Assembly (NCBI RefSeq): GCF_030818955.1
Contig: NZ_JAUTBF010000001.1
Span: 806,001-870,000, forward strand
Direction of reading: 5' to 3'
Length of the DNA: 64,000 nt
Source: Microbacterium trichothecenolyticum
Lineage (GTDB): Bacteria > Actinomycetota > Actinomycetes > Actinomycetales > Microbacteriaceae
Below are positions 34,801 to 45,697 of this stretch, piece after piece. A program made the position numbers and the translations under genes. Below the pieces are notes generated by a model, which saw only the letters and a program-made list of their open reading frames with translations, made no database searches and was not told where the DNA came from. Each line of letters begins with the position of its first letter. Position 1 is the first letter of the stretch.

Positions 34801-35839
34801 CGTCCGCGACGCCGGCGCGCCCGACGACGAGACCGAGCTCGCGATCGAGGGGGCGCTACGCCCGACGTCGCTGGCCGAGTTCGTGGGGCAGCAGAAAGTG
34901 CGCGGCCAGCTGCAGCTGTTGCTCGACGCGGCGCGCATCCAGCAGCGCTCACCCGACCACATCCTGCTGTCTGGTCCCCCGGGCCTCGGCAAGACGACGC
35001 TCGCCATGATCGTCGCGCACGAGAGCCGGCGCCCCCTGCGCCTCTCGAGCGGACCGGCGATCCAGCACGCGGGCGATCTGGCCGCGCTGCTGTCCTCGCT
35101 CACCCCAGGCGAAGTGCTCTTCATCGACGAGATCCACCGCATGGCCCGCTCGGCCGAAGAGATGCTGTACCTCGCGATGGAGGATTTCCGCATCGACATC
35201 ATGGTCGGCAAAGGGGCCGGGGCGACCAGCATCCCGCTCGATCTGTCGCCCTTCACCCTCGTGGGCGCGACGACGCGGGCGGGACTGCTGCCGAACCCGC
35301 TGCGCGACAGGTTCGGCTTCACGGCGCACCTCGAGTACTACGAGCCCGAAGAGCTCGAGCGCGTCGTGTCCCGCTCCGCCGCCATGCTCGACGTGGGGCT
35401 TCCGGGGACGGCGCGTTCCGAGATCGCGCGGCGCTCCCGCGGCACGCCCCGCATCGCCAACCGCCTGCTGCGGCGCGTGCGCGATTACCTCGTGGTGCAC
35501 GGGCCGTCGGTCGGCGCCGACGACGGCGACGCCGATGTGCGCACCGTCGATGCCGCGCTCGACCTCTACGACGTGGATGCCATCGGACTCGATCGCCTCG
35601 ACAGAGCCGTGCTCGATGCCCTCGTCCGCCGTTTCCGCGGCGGGCCGGTGGGCCTCAGCACGCTCGCCGTGGCTGTGGGCGAAGAGCCCGAGACGATCGA
35701 GTCGGTGGTCGAGCCCTACCTGGTGCGCATCGGGTTCATGGGGCGCACCCCTCGCGGACGCGTCGCAACGCCAGAGGCCTACGATCACCTCGGCGCCCCC
35801 CACCCCGACGGCCTGCTCCGATTCAGCCAGGGGTCATGA
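34793..35839 (+). CDS. ruvB: Holliday junction branch migration ATPase RuvB
   Basis: 348-residue AAA+ motor. Walker [12 protein letters not shown], Walker [10 protein letters not shown], sensor GATTRAGLL and the winged-helix C-terminus ([14 protein letters not shown]) are complete. The GTG start overlaps the end of ruvA. Confidence 0.97.
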   Translation: MADVRDAGAPDDETELAIEGALRPTSLAEFVGQQKVRGQLQLLLDAARIQQRSPDHILLSGPPGLGKTTLAMIVAHESRRPLRLSSGPAIQHAGDLAALLSSLTPGEVLFIDEIHRMARSAEEMLYLAMEDFRIDIMVGKGAGATSIPLDLSPFTLVGATTRAGLLPNPLRDRFGFTAHLEYYEPEELERVVSRSAAMLDVGLPGTARSEIARRSRGTPRIANRLLRRVRDYLVVHGPSVGADDGDADVRTVDAALDLYDVDAIGLDRLDRAVLDALVRRFRGGPVGLSTLAVAVGEEPETIESVVEPYLVRIGFMGRTPRGRVATPEAYDHLGAPHPDGLLRFSQGS

Positions 35840-35841
35840 CC

Positions 35842-35847
35842 TATACT
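35842..35847 (+). promoter_or_regulatory. Candidate -10 element for the yajC-secDF unit
   Basis: TATACT lies just after ruvB and 73 bp before yajC. It is the best -10 match near this junction; no convincing -35 is seen. Confidence 0.4.
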
Positions 35848-35919
35848 CGGCGGGGGATTCCCCGACCCCCGCAAGGCAGTGCCACACGGCGCGCCTGACT
35901 CGAAAGGTGCACCGCCTCG

Positions 35920-36378
35920 ATGGATATCGCACGGTTCTTCGCCGATTACGGCATCGTCATCCTGCTCATCGGCCTGCTGGTCTTCATGTTCTGGAGCTCG
36001 CGCCGCCGCATGCAGAAGCAGAAAGCCGAGATCGAGCAGAAGGCACGCGAGACCGTACCCGGCGCCGAAGTCCTCTTGCAGGGCGGCCTGTACGGCACCA
36101 TCGTCGACTACGACGGAGAAGACCTCGACAAGCCCGCTCACGTCGAGATCGCGCCCGGCGTGGTCATCAAGGTGCACAGCCAGGCCGTGCTGCGCATCGT
36201 CAACCCGGCTGAGGGCTTCGTCACCGAAGACGACTACATCGAGGCCGAAGAGACCGAGGCCGAGTACGTCGCAGGCGTCGCCGACGGCGACATCACCTCG
36301 ATCAGCGACGATCACCGCGCCGCGCGCCAGAACGCCGCCGAGGCCGAGCCGACCGACAAGGATCGCCCGCAGGCCTGA
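35920..36378 (+). CDS. yajC: Preprotein translocase subunit YajC
   Basis: 152 residues: one N-terminal membrane span (GIVILLIGLLVFMFW), basic RRRMQKQKAE, and the cytoplasmic beta domain with PGAEVLLQGGLYGTIVDYD. An acidic C-terminal extension is typical for actinobacteria. First gene before secD and secF, with which it forms the accessory translocase complex. Confidence 0.93.
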   Translation: MDIARFFADYGIVILLIGLLVFMFWSSRRRMQKQKAEIEQKARETVPGAEVLLQGGLYGTIVDYDGEDLDKPAHVEIAPGVVIKVHSQAVLRIVNPAEGFVTEDDYIEAEETEAEYVAGVADGDITSISDDHRAARQNAAEAEPTDKDRPQA

Positions 36379-36425
36379 CACCCCGGCATCCCGTCCCGTT
36401 CACCGCCGCACAGAAAGCCGACTCC

Positions 36426-38132
36426 GTGGCGCCCTCGACACCCGTCCGTCACGCCTGGCGCGTTCTGACCGGATTGCTTGCCATCACCGGCGTGCTCTTC
36501 GGCATCAACGCGCTTGGCGTGTACGTCTTCCACGCCAGTTCTTGGACCCCCGAGCTCGCGCTCGACCTCCAGGGCGGCACGCAGATCATCCTCCAGGCAC
36601 AGACCACCGATGGCGCAGCGCCCGAGAACGAGCAGCTGCAGCAAGCCGTGTCGATCATCCGCCAGCGCGTCGACGCCTCGGGCGTCGGCGAGGCCGATGT
36701 GGCGACCGAGGGTGGGCGGAACATCGTCGTGCAGATCCCCGGTGAAGCCGACGAAGCGACGCGCGAACGTATCCAGAGCTCCGCGCAGCTGCAGCTGCGC
36801 CCGGTGCTGTTCACGGGTTCGCCCGCCACGACGTTCGTCGGACAAGACGGCAACACCACGCCGTACCCCACCCCTGCCCCCGACCTGCCGGCCACGCCCA
36901 CCGCGTCGCCCACCAACGCGAGCGACACGGCGTGGATCACGCCCGCCCTGCAGGCGCAGTTCCTCGCGTACGACTGCGCGAACCCGCCGAGCAACCCCGC
37001 CCACGCGCCGGCCGATCAGCCGATGATCACGTGCGGCGTCGGCGACTCGACGAAGTACATCCTCGGTCCCGTCGAACTCGACGGCACCGACATCACCAAC
37101 GCGACCAACGGCCAGGAGCAGAACACCGGTCAGTGGGCCGTGAACTTGGTCTTCAACGACCAGGGCACCCAGAAGTTCGCCGAGATCAGCCAGCGTCTGT
37201 ACGGAGCGCAGCCCCCGCTCAATCAGTTCGCGTTCGTCCTCGATGGAAAGGTCCTTTCGGCTCCGTCGATGAACGGTCTGATCGTCGACGGTCGCCCCAG
37301 CATCACCGGCAGCTTCACCCAGGAATCGTCGAAGGCCCTCGCCGACCAGCTGAAGTACGGCGCCCTGCCGCTCAGCTTCACCGTCGTCAGCTCCGACACG
37401 GTCTCGGCCACCCTCGGCTCACAGCAGCTGCAGGTCGGCTTCATCGCCGGCCTCATCGGTCTCGGACTGGTGGCGGTGTACTCGCTGATCGTGTACCGGG
37501 CGCTCGGAACCGTGATCATCGCATCGCTCGCGGTCATGGCGGTCCTGACCTATGTCGCGCTGTGCATCCTGGCGTGGCGAGCGGGCTTCCGCCTGTCGCT
37601 CGCCGGCGTCGCCGGCCTGATCGTGACGATCGGATTCACCGCGGACTCGTTCATCGTGTACTTCGAACGCATCCGCGACGAGCTCCGCGACGGCAAGTCG
37701 ATCACCGCGGCCGTCGAAGACGGATGGTCGCGCGCCAAGCGCACGATCTACATCTCGAAGTCGATCAACATCCTCGCGGCTGTTGTGCTGTACATCCTCG
37801 CCGACTCCACGGTGAAGGGATTCGCTTTCACGCTGGGGCTGACGACCGCGATCGACATCCTCATCTTCGTCCTCTTCACGCACCCCGTCATGCAGCTGCT
37901 GGCGCGCACACGGTTCTTCGGCAACGGCCACCCGCTGTCGGGGATGGACCCGAACGCACTGGGGGCCGTCTACCGGGGCCGGGCCCAATTCCGCGCGCCG
38001 GTCGCCGACGCCGGTCGCGTGAAGCGTTCGCGCGGCGAAGCCCAGCGGCGCCAGACGATCGCCGAGCGGAAGCAGGCCGAACTGGCTGCGGCCCAGAGCG
38101 ATAGCCGCTCCACGAAGGAGGGAGACGCCTGA
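36426..38132 (+). CDS. secD: Protein translocase subunit SecD
   Basis: 568 residues, six membrane spans with the large periplasmic-type P1 domain between spans 1 and 2. Signatures: LALDLQGGTQIILQ, IRQRVDASGVGEADV and the C-terminal VGFTADSFIVYFERIRDE-type block (here VTIGFTADSFIVYFER). It uses proton-motive force to pull exported proteins outward. The TGA shares its A with the secF ATG. Confidence 0.95.
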   Translation: MAPSTPVRHAWRVLTGLLAITGVLFGINALGVYVFHASSWTPELALDLQGGTQIILQAQTTDGAAPENEQLQQAVSIIRQRVDASGVGEADVATEGGRNIVVQIPGEADEATRERIQSSAQLQLRPVLFTGSPATTFVGQDGNTTPYPTPAPDLPATPTASPTNASDTAWITPALQAQFLAYDCANPPSNPAHAPADQPMITCGVGDSTKYILGPVELDGTDITNATNGQEQNTGQWAVNLVFNDQGTQKFAEISQRLYGAQPPLNQFAFVLDGKVLSAPSMNGLIVDGRPSITGSFTQESSKALADQLKYGALPLSFTVVSSDTVSATLGSQQLQVGFIAGLIGLGLVAVYSLIVYRALGTVIIASLAVMAVLTYVALCILAWRAGFRLSLAGVAGLIVTIGFTADSFIVYFERIRDELRDGKSITAAVEDGWSRAKRTIYISKSINILAAVVLYILADSTVKGFAFTLGLTTAIDILIFVLFTHPVMQLLARTRFFGNGHPLSGMDPNALGAVYRGRAQFRAPVADAGRVKRSRGEAQRRQTIAERKQAELAAAQSDSRSTKEGDA

Positions 38133-39118
38133 TGCGCTCCATGTCGCAGCTCGGTAACGACCTCTACTCGGGGAAGACATCGTTCCCCTTCGTGCAGCGT
38201 CGACGCCTGTGGTTCATCATCGCCGCGGTGCTCGTGATCAGCGCGGCCCTCGTGCCGCTTGTTCGTCCCGTACAGTTCTCGATCGAGTTCACCGGCGGAT
38301 CCCAGTTCACGGTGTCCAACCCGGCATCGTTCGACCAGGCCACCGCGACGCAGGCGGTCACGTCGGTCGTTCCCGGAGCGACCACGCGCGTCACCACGAT
38401 CAGCGATCAGGCCGTTCGCGTGCAGACCGATCAGATGGACAACGACCAGACGCAGGCGGTCGCCGCAGCTCTCGCCCAGGCGTACGACGTGCCGGCTTCC
38501 GAGGTCACCAACTCGTTCATCGGACCCACCTGGGGCAGCGACGTCACGCGTCAGTCGCTGTGGGGTCTGTCGATCTTCCTGGCCCTGACGTTCCTCATCC
38601 TCGCGCTGTACTTCCGCACGTGGAAGATGTCGGTCGCGGCGATCATCGGCCTCGTCGACGTGCTGGTCATCACGATCGGCGTGTACGCGGTGTTCGGCTT
38701 CGAGATCTCCCCGGCGGCCGTGATCGGCTTCCTGACGATCCTGTCGTACGCCCTGTACGACACCACCGTCGTCTTCGACAAGGTGCGCGAGAACACCCGA
38801 GAAGACGGCGAGATCTCGGGTCGAACCTTCGCGGAGTCGGTCAACCTCGCGGCGAACCAGACGCTGATCCGTTCGATCAACACCACCGTCGTGGCGATCC
38901 TCCCCGTCGGCGCCATCCTCTTCATCGGTGTGCCGCTCGGAGCCCGTACGCTCAGCGACATCTCGCTGTCGATCTTCGTCGGCACCATCGTCGCGGCGTA
39001 CTCGACGCTGTTCGTGGCCGTTCCGATGTACGCGCTGCTGCGCGAGAAGGAGCAGCCGATCGCCCAGCGCGACGCCCGCGTGCTGGCCGCCCGTGAGAAG
39101 GCGGGCATCCCGGCCTGA
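38132..39118 (+). CDS. secF: Protein translocase subunit SecF
   Basis: 328 residues with six membrane spans. Signatures VQFSIEFTGGSQF, SYALYDTTVVFDKVREN and NQTLIRSINTTVVAILPVG. The start may be the ATG at 38132 or the ATG at 38141 (MSQLGNDLY). Works with SecD and YajC. Confidence 0.95.
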   Translation: MRSMSQLGNDLYSGKTSFPFVQRRRLWFIIAAVLVISAALVPLVRPVQFSIEFTGGSQFTVSNPASFDQATATQAVTSVVPGATTRVTTISDQAVRVQTDQMDNDQTQAVAAALAQAYDVPASEVTNSFIGPTWGSDVTRQSLWGLSIFLALTFLILALYFRTWKMSVAAIIGLVDVLVITIGVYAVFGFEISPAAVIGFLTILSYALYDTTVVFDKVRENTREDGEISGRTFAESVNLAANQTLIRSINTTVVAILPVGAILFIGVPLGARTLSDISLSIFVGTIVAAYSTLFVAVPMYALLREKEQPIAQRDARVLAAREKAGIPA

Positions 39119-39178
39119 GCCAGGAGCCCGCCCCTCGGGGCGTAGGATTGATCGACTGACCGAAGAAGAGGGGGAGCG

Positions 39179-41428
39179 ATGACGGAGACCGCCTCTTCTG
39201 CGCCGCCGCCGTCCTCGCTACGGCGCCTCGTGCCCCGCATCTTCTCCAGAGCGGCACGCCGCGACGACGTAGACAAGCTCCTTCGGACCGTGCGCACGCA
39301 CCACCCCAAGGGCGATCTCGCCATCATCGAACGCGCATACGCGGTCGCTGACAAGGCACACGACGGTCAGAAGCGGCAGAGCGGCGAGCCGTACATCACG
39401 CACCCGCTCGCCGTCGCACAGATCCTCGCCGAGCTCGGACTCGGACCGAAAGCGATCGCCGCGGCCCTGCTGCACGACACCGTCGAAGACACCGGGTACC
39501 CGCTCGACGAGCTGGCGGCCGATTTCGGCGACGAAGTCGCGATGCTCGTCGACGGAGTGACCAAGCTCGACAAGGTCAAGTACGGCGACAGCGCTCAGGC
39601 CGAGACCGTGCGCAAGATGATCGTCGCGATGTCGAAAGACATCCGCGTGCTTCTCATCAAGCTCGCCGACCGCCTGCACAACGCGCGCACGTGGGGCTTC
39701 GTGCCCCCGCACAAGGCGGCGAAGAAGGCCACGGAGACGCTCGAGATCTACGCCCCGCTGGCCCATCGTCTCGGCATCCAGGCCATCAAGAGCGAACTCG
39801 AAGACCTGTCTTTCGCGGTCATGCACCCCAAGCTCTACGCGGAGATCGAGAGCCTGGTCAAGCAGCGCACCCCGCAGCGCGAGCAATATGTGCAGAACGT
39901 CATCGACGCCGTCGACGCCGATTTACGCGAACTGCGCGTGCGCGGCCGAGTCATGGGCCGGCCGAAACAGCTCTACTCGGTCTACCAGAAGATGGTCGTG
40001 CGGGGCCGTGAGTTCGACGATATCTACGACCTGATCGGCATCCGCATCCTGGTCGGCACCGTGCGCGACTGCTACGCGGTGCTGGGGGCGATCCACGCCC
40101 GATGGACTCCTCTGCCCGGGCGGTTCAAGGATTACATCGCCACCCCGAAGTTCAACCTGTACCAATCGCTGCACACGACGGTCCTCGGTCCGGGCGGACG
40201 CACGGTCGAGATCCAGATCCGCACGCACGAGATGCATCAGCAGGCCGAGTTCGGTGTCGCGGCCCACTGGAAGTACAAGGAGCGCATGGCCGGCGGCAAG
40301 CCGGATGCCAAGGCCGTCGACGCGGACATGGCGTGGATCGCGCACATCTCCGACTGGCAGGCCGAGACAGCCGACCCGGGGGAGTTCCTCGACTCGCTGC
40401 GTTTCGAGATCGGCGCGAAAGAGGTCTACGTCTTCACGCCCAAGGGCCGCGTGATCGGCCTGCCGACGGGGGCGACCCCCGTCGACTTCGCGTACGCCGT
40501 GCACACCGAGATCGGCCACCGCACCATGGGGGCGAAGGTCAACGGGCGCCTCGTGCCGCTGGAGTCCACGTTGCAGAGCGGCGACGTCGTGGAGGTCTTC
40601 ACCTCGAAGAACCCCGACGCCGGCCCCAGCCAGGACTGGCTCGGGTTCGTCAAGAGCACACGCGCGCGCAACAAGATCCGCGGCTGGTTCACGAAGGAGC
40701 GGCGCGAAGAGGCCATCGAACAGGGCAAGGACTCGATCGCCCGCGCGATGCGTCGCCAGAACCTTCCCCTGCAGCGTCTCATGAGCCAGGACTCGTTCAC
40801 CGAGGTCGCGCGGCTCTTCCACTACGAAGACGTCTCGGCGCTGTACGCGGCGGTGGGCGAAGGCCACGTCTCGACCCAGTCCGTCATCGAGAAGGTGACG
40901 GCGCTCGTCAACGTCGAAGAGGCCAACACCGGACCGATCGACCTCCCGGTAGGGCGCAGCCGAGCGCCGCGCGGCGGCGATTCGGGTGTGCTCGTCCGCG
41001 GTGCACCCGACATCCTGGTCAAACTCGCGAAGTGCTGCACCCCCGTCCCCGGCGACGACATCGTCGGCTTCGTCACGCGCGGCAGCGGCGTCTCGGTACA
41101 CCGCGGCGACTGCACGAATGTCCGTGCGTTGAAGGAAGAGCCCGACCGTCTGATCGACGTGGAGTGGGCACCCACCACGAAGAGCGTCTTCCTGGTACAG
41201 ATCCAGGTCGAGGCGCTCGATCGGTCGGGGCTGCTCAGCGATGTCACCCGTGTTCTCAGCGAACACCACGTCAACATCCTGTCGGCGACCGTGTCGACGA
41301 CGAACGACCGATTGGCTCTGAGCAAGTTCGTCTTCGAGATGGGCGACACAGTGCATCTCGATCGCGTGCTCAACGCCGTTCGCCGTATCGACGCCGTCTA
41401 CGACGTCTACCGCGTCACCTCGTCGTAG
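39179..41428 (+). CDS. relA: Bifunctional (p)ppGpp synthetase/hydrolase, RelA/SpoT family
   Basis: 749 residues. Domain order: HD hydrolase ([25 protein letters not shown]), synthetase ([25 protein letters not shown]), TGS ([29 protein letters not shown]), helical/zinc-type region with [11 protein letters not shown], and C-terminal ACT ([26 protein letters not shown]). Both activities appear intact. It controls the stringent response; the yajC-secD-secF-rel order is conserved in actinobacteria. Confidence 0.97.
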   Translation: MTETASSAPPPSSLRRLVPRIFSRAARRDDVDKLLRTVRTHHPKGDLAIIERAYAVADKAHDGQKRQSGEPYITHPLAVAQILAELGLGPKAIAAALLHDTVEDTGYPLDELAADFGDEVAMLVDGVTKLDKVKYGDSAQAETVRKMIVAMSKDIRVLLIKLADRLHNARTWGFVPPHKAAKKATETLEIYAPLAHRLGIQAIKSELEDLSFAVMHPKLYAEIESLVKQRTPQREQYVQNVIDAVDADLRELRVRGRVMGRPKQLYSVYQKMVVRGREFDDIYDLIGIRILVGTVRDCYAVLGAIHARWTPLPGRFKDYIATPKFNLYQSLHTTVLGPGGRTVEIQIRTHEMHQQAEFGVAAHWKYKERMAGGKPDAKAVDADMAWIAHISDWQAETADPGEFLDSLRFEIGAKEVYVFTPKGRVIGLPTGATPVDFAYAVHTEIGHRTMGAKVNGRLVPLESTLQSGDVVEVFTSKNPDAGPSQDWLGFVKSTRARNKIRGWFTKERREEAIEQGKDSIARAMRRQNLPLQRLMSQDSFTEVARLFHYEDVSALYAAVGEGHVSTQSVIEKVTALVNVEEANTGPIDLPVGRSRAPRGGDSGVLVRGAPDILVKLAKCCTPVPGDDIVGFVTRGSGVSVHRGDCTNVRALKEEPDRLIDVEWAPTTKSVFLVQIQVEALDRSGLLSDVTRVLSEHHVNILSATVSTTNDRLALSKFVFEMGDTVHLDRVLNAVRRIDAVYDVYRVTSS

Positions 41429-41460
41429 GTCGCAGCCCCGAGCCGGGCGACAGCCGCCCC

Positions 41461-42000
41461 TCACCCCGTCGGGCATGCCCGGAGAACGACTCCGGCCCGG
41501 CGGCCGTAGGGGAAACGCGGGTGCGTGGCGAGCCATTCGCGCGCGGCTGCCGCCATGCCGGGATCTTCCCGTGCCCACGCTGTGGCGATCTGCACCTCGG
41601 ACGGCTCCGCGGAGCGGGCCAGATCGACGAGCGTGCGCGTCGGTGTACTCACATGCACCCCCGCGATCGAGACGATATCCGCGCCCTCCAGACGCACGTC
41701 GTGAAAATGCGCCCGCGCGGTGGGGCGAACACCTCGCCGCGCGGCCCCCACGCGCTGCGCGTGGTGACACGTCGGCTCCAGAGGCACCTGCCCATGTATC
41801 CACGCCGCGCTGGCACGCACCGCCGCCCACCGCCCGCCGAGAAGGGGACTCAGACTGCGTGCGCGCATCCACGGGGTCTCGACGGCATCGGCCGGCACGA
41901 AGCCCTCGCCGAGGGCGACGAGGCAGCCGTCGAGACACGCGGCGGTCAGTTCGGCGAGCGACAGACGCTCGTCGGCGAAGAAGAGGAAGGGCGACACCAC
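41461..42000 (-). CDS. Possible AbiEi-type antitoxin-like protein
   Basis: 179 residues from the GTG at 42000. The arrangement of an N-terminal helical region, RWAAVRASAAWIHG, an internal His pair (THHAQRVG) and GVHVSTPTRTLVDLAR resembles AbiEi-like antitoxin/regulator proteins common in Microbacteriaceae. No AbiEii-type nucleotidyltransferase toxin is adjacent. It is convergent with relA. Confidence 0.5.
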   Translation of the reverse strand: MVSPFLFFADERLSLAELTAACLDGCLVALGEGFVPADAVETPWMRARSLSPLLGGRWAAVRASAAWIHGQVPLEPTCHHAQRVGAARRGVRPTARAHFHDVRLEGADIVSIAGVHVSTPTRTLVDLARSAEPSEVQIATAWAREDPGMAAAAREWLATHPRFPYGRRAGVVLRACPTG

Positions 42001-42065
42001 CCCGCCAGTGTGGCGCGTGGTGTCGCCCTACCGTGGCGACCCGTGAGGATCTGTGGAGAACCGGC

Positions 42066-43601
42066 TCAACCGCCGAGCGCGCGCAACCAGGTGCGCCGCG
42101 CCTCGAGCGCTTCGGATGCCTGCGCCGCCGCGCGCTTGTCGCCGCGCGCGGTAGCAGCGGCCACCTCGGCTTCCAGTTTGTCGATGGCGTCGGTGAGCTG
42201 ACGCGTCATGTCGTTGGCGCGCGCCTTCTGCTCGGGATCGTTCCGCTTCCAGTCGGCGTCCTCTCGGGTGCGCACGCTCTGTTCGATCTTGCGGAGGTCG
42301 TCGTCGAGGGCGCGTTCCTTTTCACGGGGGAAGATCCGGCCGATCTCGTCCCACTGCCGCTGGATCGCGGTGAGCTTCTGGCGAGCGGTGGCGAGGTTCT
42401 TCTCGTCGACGAGCGGCGCGGCCTGCTCGAGCAACGCCTTCTTCTGCTCGATCTTCTCTTTCGACGCCTCCGCGTCGGCCGACTCCCGCTCGATACGAGC
42501 ACCGTAGAGCGCGTCACCGGCGGCCTTGAAACGTGCCCACAGCGCATCGTCGACCTTGCGACCCGCGCGCCCCGAGGCCTTCCACGCCTCGAGCAGATCG
42601 CGATAGGCGCCGATGCCCTCTTCGCCGCGCGGCGCGAGGGCCTCTGCTCGCTCGACGAGACGCGTCTTGGTGTCGCGGGCGGCCTTATGCGTGTCGTCGA
42701 GCTGCGAGAAGAATTCCCGACGGTGACGGTCGACGGTGGCACGCGCGTCGCGGAAGCGACGCCACAACTGCTGAGCCGTCGACTTCGACAGGCGCGGTCC
42801 GTTCTGCTGGTGCGCCTGCCAGCGGTCGAAGAGCGCAGACATGTCTGCGGTCATCTGCTTCCACTGCACCGTCTGCGGATCGCGGGCAGCCAGCGCCTCG
42901 GCTTGCTCGACGATGGCCGTGCGCTCGCGAACGGCCTCCTCGACGGCTTCCTTGGCGGCGGCGGCCTCGCTCTCGCTCGCCTCGGCGAGTTCGGAGGTCA
43001 ACGCATCGAGTCGAGAAAGCAGCGCGGACAGATCGCCGACGGCGGCCGCACCGTCGACCTTCGCGCGCACGGCCTTCGCGGTGGAACGCAGGTCGCTGGC
43101 GGAGGCACCCCCGCGACGGTGACGCACCTCGAGGAGGGTCACCTCGCCGGCGAGGTCGGCGAACTTGCGCTCGAAGTAGGCGAGCGCCTCGGCGGGGGTG
43201 CCATCGGGGTACTGACCCACGACACGCCACTCGTCGCCCTCGCGCACGGAGACCGTGCCCTCGTCGTCGACACGACCCCAGGGCACAGACGGTGCGCTCG
43301 ACACGGCGGCGCCAGCCGGAGCCGACGGCACGGGCGCGCCGGGACGCGGGCGGGCGACGGGCTTCGCCGACGGGCGGGGGCCGGGTGCGGCAGGAGCGAT
43401 CGTGGGCTCCGCGGTGTCGGAGACCGGCTCGACGGCGTCGGAGGCCGCTTCGGTCTCGCCGACGGCCGAATCAGCCGCCACGGCATCGCGGTCGACCAGG
43501 TCGCCGGACGCCTCGGCCTCGGGCGCGGTGGAGGGAACGAGTTCTCCGTCGCTCGCGTCGTCGCGCGGGTCGGAGTTCTCGGGGGTGGGAGCGGAAGTCA
43601 C
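42066..43601 (-). CDS. DUF349 domain-containing protein
   Basis: About 511 residues from GTG 43601 (GTG 43610 is an alternative). A disordered Ala/Pro/Glu-rich N-terminus (1-115) leads into DUF349 repeats of about 75 residues, e.g. AKTRLVERAEALAPRGEEGIGAYRDLLEAWKASGRAGRKVDDALW. The repeats are long helices rich in charged residues. The family's function is unknown. Confidence 0.9.
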   Translation of the reverse strand: MTSAPTPENSDPRDDASDGELVPSTAPEAEASGDLVDRDAVAADSAVGETEAASDAVEPVSDTAEPTIAPAAPGPRPSAKPVARPRPGAPVPSAPAGAAVSSAPSVPWGRVDDEGTVSVREGDEWRVVGQYPDGTPAEALAYFERKFADLAGEVTLLEVRHRRGGASASDLRSTAKAVRAKVDGAAAVGDLSALLSRLDALTSELAEASESEAAAAKEAVEEAVRERTAIVEQAEALAARDPQTVQWKQMTADMSALFDRWQAHQQNGPRLSKSTAQQLWRRFRDARATVDRHRREFFSQLDDTHKAARDTKTRLVERAEALAPRGEEGIGAYRDLLEAWKASGRAGRKVDDALWARFKAAGDALYGARIERESADAEASKEKIEQKKALLEQAAPLVDEKNLATARQKLTAIQRQWDEIGRIFPREKERALDDDLRKIEQSVRTREDADWKRNDPEQKARANDMTRQLTDAIDKLEAEVAAATARGDKRAAAQASEALEARRTWLRALGG

Positions 43602-43694
43602 GGATAGCACCTCATCGCGGCAGGACCGCCTGGGGGAGAAGGACCCTCCGAGCCTAGTACGAGCCGCAGGCGCGGAACAGGATCGCTCCCCGGC

Positions 43695-43970
43695 TCACCC
43701 GGCCGGTGCAGAGGTCGGCGTCGCCGAAGCGGACGTCGGCTCGGGCGTCGGCGCGTCGGAGACGGCGGGAGCGGGAGCGCCGGGACCCGCGACGAAGTAC
43801 GCCGTCTGCAGCGCGCATGCCCCCAGGATGACGACGAGCCCGACCCCGAGGCCGATCACATTGTCGCGGCGACGGCGCCGCCTCTGCCGCTCGTGCAGCT
43901 CGACCCGCGCACGATAGGCGCGGGCACGCTCGCGCTGCTCCTTCGTCTGGCGGTCTTTTCCCCGTGTCAC
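43695..43970 (-). CDS. Small basic single-span membrane protein
   Basis: 91 residues from GTG 43970, with AGGAGG at 8-nt spacing (GTG 43973 is adjacent). A very basic N-terminus (KDRQTKEQRERARAYRARVE, then a run of arginines) is followed by one membrane span (VIGLGVGLVVILGACAL) and a Pro/Ser/Thr-rich outer tail. No function assigned. Confidence 0.6.
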   Translation of the reverse strand: MTRGKDRQTKEQRERARAYRARVELHERQRRRRRRDNVIGLGVGLVVILGACALQTAYFVAGPGAPAPAVSDAPTPEPTSASATPTSAPAG

Positions 43971-44092
43971 CACATCGACCTCCTGCTCGGACCGGCGAAA
44001 CGATCCTACGCACCGGCGCACCCACCGCCCGCGCACGGGCGCGTTGCGAACTGGCACCGGCCGCTGTCGGAGGCCCCGGCTAGCCTGGGGAG

Positions 44093-45511
44093 GTGACCAG
44101 ATCCTCCGCTCTCTTCCAGGGCCAGACCCCGCTGGCGGTGCGCATGCGCCCGGTGAGCCTCGACGAGGTCGCCGGGCAAGGGCACCTGCTGCGGCCCGGC
44201 TCGCCATTGGTCACCCTCGCCACCACCGACTCGTCGGCATCCGGTTCCGCCGTGTCGGTGATCCTGTGGGGGCCTCCGGGCACCGGGAAGACGACGTTGG
44301 CGCAGGCGATCGCACGGTCCTCCGGCCGGCGCTTCGTGGAGTTGTCCGCCATCACGGCGGGAGTGAAAGACGTGCGCGAAGTCATGCAAGAGGCGCTGAC
44401 GCAGCGCGATCTGTACGGACAGTCGACCATTCTCTTCCTCGACGAGATCCACCGTTTCACCAAGGCGCAGCAAGACGCGCTCCTTCCCGGCGTCGAGAAC
44501 GGCTGGGTCGTGCTCATCGCCGCGACCACCGAGAATCCCTCCTTCTCCGTCATCTCGCCTCTCCTCTCCCGGTCGCTGCTGCTCACGCTGCGACCGTTGG
44601 GCGACGACGACCTCGGAGCCCTGGTCGATCGCGCCGTCACCGATCCCCGCGGCCTCGCGGGTCGCGTCATGCTCGACGATGAGGCACGCGCAGCGCTCGT
44701 GCGCCTGGCTTCCGGAGACGCCCGCCGCGCTCTGACGGCTCTCGAGGCTGCGGCAGCGGTCGCGGCTGACGACGCCGGCTTGTCGTCGCCGACCGCCCCG
44801 CCCGACGACGACGATTCCGACGACGACGAACCGGATGCCGAGACCCCCGCCGTTGGCGAAGACCCCGCCGAGCCGCCGGTCGTCACCGCCGATCACATCG
44901 CCCAGGCCGTCGATCGCGCCCTTCTGCGCTATGACCGCCAGGGCGACGAGCACTACGACGTGATCAGCGCCTTCATCAAGTCGGTGCGTGGATCGGACCC
45001 GGATGCCGCGATCCACTATCTGGCCCGCATGATCGAGGCGGGGGAGGATCCGCGCTTCATCGCCCGGCGGTTGGTGATCTCGGCCGCGGAAGACGTCGGG
45101 ATGGCCGACCCGCAGGCCCTGCAGATCGCCGTCGCCGCAGCCGACGCCGTGGCCTTCATCGGCATGCCCGAGGGTCGCATCCCGCTCGCCGAGGCCACCG
45201 TGTACCTCGCGACGACCGCGAAGTCCAACGCCGCGTACAACGCCATCAACGCCGCCATCGCCGACGTGCGGGCCGGTGGGTTCGGGCGCGTGCCGATGCA
45301 TCTGCGCGACGCGCACTATCCGGGCGCGAAACGCCTGGGCCACGGCAAGGGATACAAGTACGCGCATGACAGCGAGATCGGCATCGTCACCCAGCAATAC
45401 CTTCCCGATGAGCTGCGCGGGCGCCGGTACTACGAGCCGACGAACCACGGCGCCGAGCGCGACGTGTCGGTACGTCTGGAGAAGATCCGCCGCATCCTCG
45501 ACGGGAAATGA
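44093..45511 (+). CDS. rarA: Replication-associated recombination protein RarA (MgsA)
   Basis: 472-residue AAA+ ATPase acting at stalled forks. Walker [12 protein letters not shown], Walker [17 protein letters not shown], sensor AATTENPSF, and C-terminal tetramerisation region ([28 protein letters not shown]) are intact. An acidic insert near residues 235-260 ([14 protein letters not shown]) is unusual. TAGCCT is six bases before the GTG, suggesting a leaderless mRNA. Confidence 0.94.
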   Translation: MTRSSALFQGQTPLAVRMRPVSLDEVAGQGHLLRPGSPLVTLATTDSSASGSAVSVILWGPPGTGKTTLAQAIARSSGRRFVELSAITAGVKDVREVMQEALTQRDLYGQSTILFLDEIHRFTKAQQDALLPGVENGWVVLIAATTENPSFSVISPLLSRSLLLTLRPLGDDDLGALVDRAVTDPRGLAGRVMLDDEARAALVRLASGDARRALTALEAAAAVAADDAGLSSPTAPPDDDDSDDDEPDAETPAVGEDPAEPPVVTADHIAQAVDRALLRYDRQGDEHYDVISAFIKSVRGSDPDAAIHYLARMIEAGEDPRFIARRLVISAAEDVGMADPQALQIAVAAADAVAFIGMPEGRIPLAEATVYLATTAKSNAAYNAINAAIADVRAGGFGRVPMHLRDAHYPGAKRLGHGKGYKYAHDSEIGIVTQQYLPDELRGRRYYEPTNHGAERDVSVRLEKIRRILDGK

Positions 45512-45542
45512 CGTGGCCATCGGTGGTATCCGCCCGCTCTGG

Positions 45543-45548
45543 TAGCAT
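45543..45548 (+). promoter_or_regulatory. Candidate rpsD promoter -10 with long leader
   Basis: TAGCAT at 45543 would start a leader of about 145 nt before rpsD. The leader contains several GC-rich inverted segments, which would suit S4-type translational control. The latter is inference. Confidence 0.35.
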
Positions 45549-45697
45549 GAATCGGCTCGAAACAGGGTTTTCGGGCATCCCCTCCTTCCTGTGATCACCT
45601 TCCGGTGCGCCCCGGCGTGCGCTCCGGATCGGGCGGAAGGGGGCGATACGCCCGCGAGCCGCGAAACGCGCGGCCGCGTCATCGGAAGGAGAACTTC

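Noticed and set aside
31528..35322. 1264-codon open frame on the minus strand opposite the integrase, yebC and ruv genes
   Set aside because: Long antisense frames are common in very GC-rich DNA. It lies opposite clearly conserved genes and has Arg/Ala/Val/Asp-rich antisense composition.
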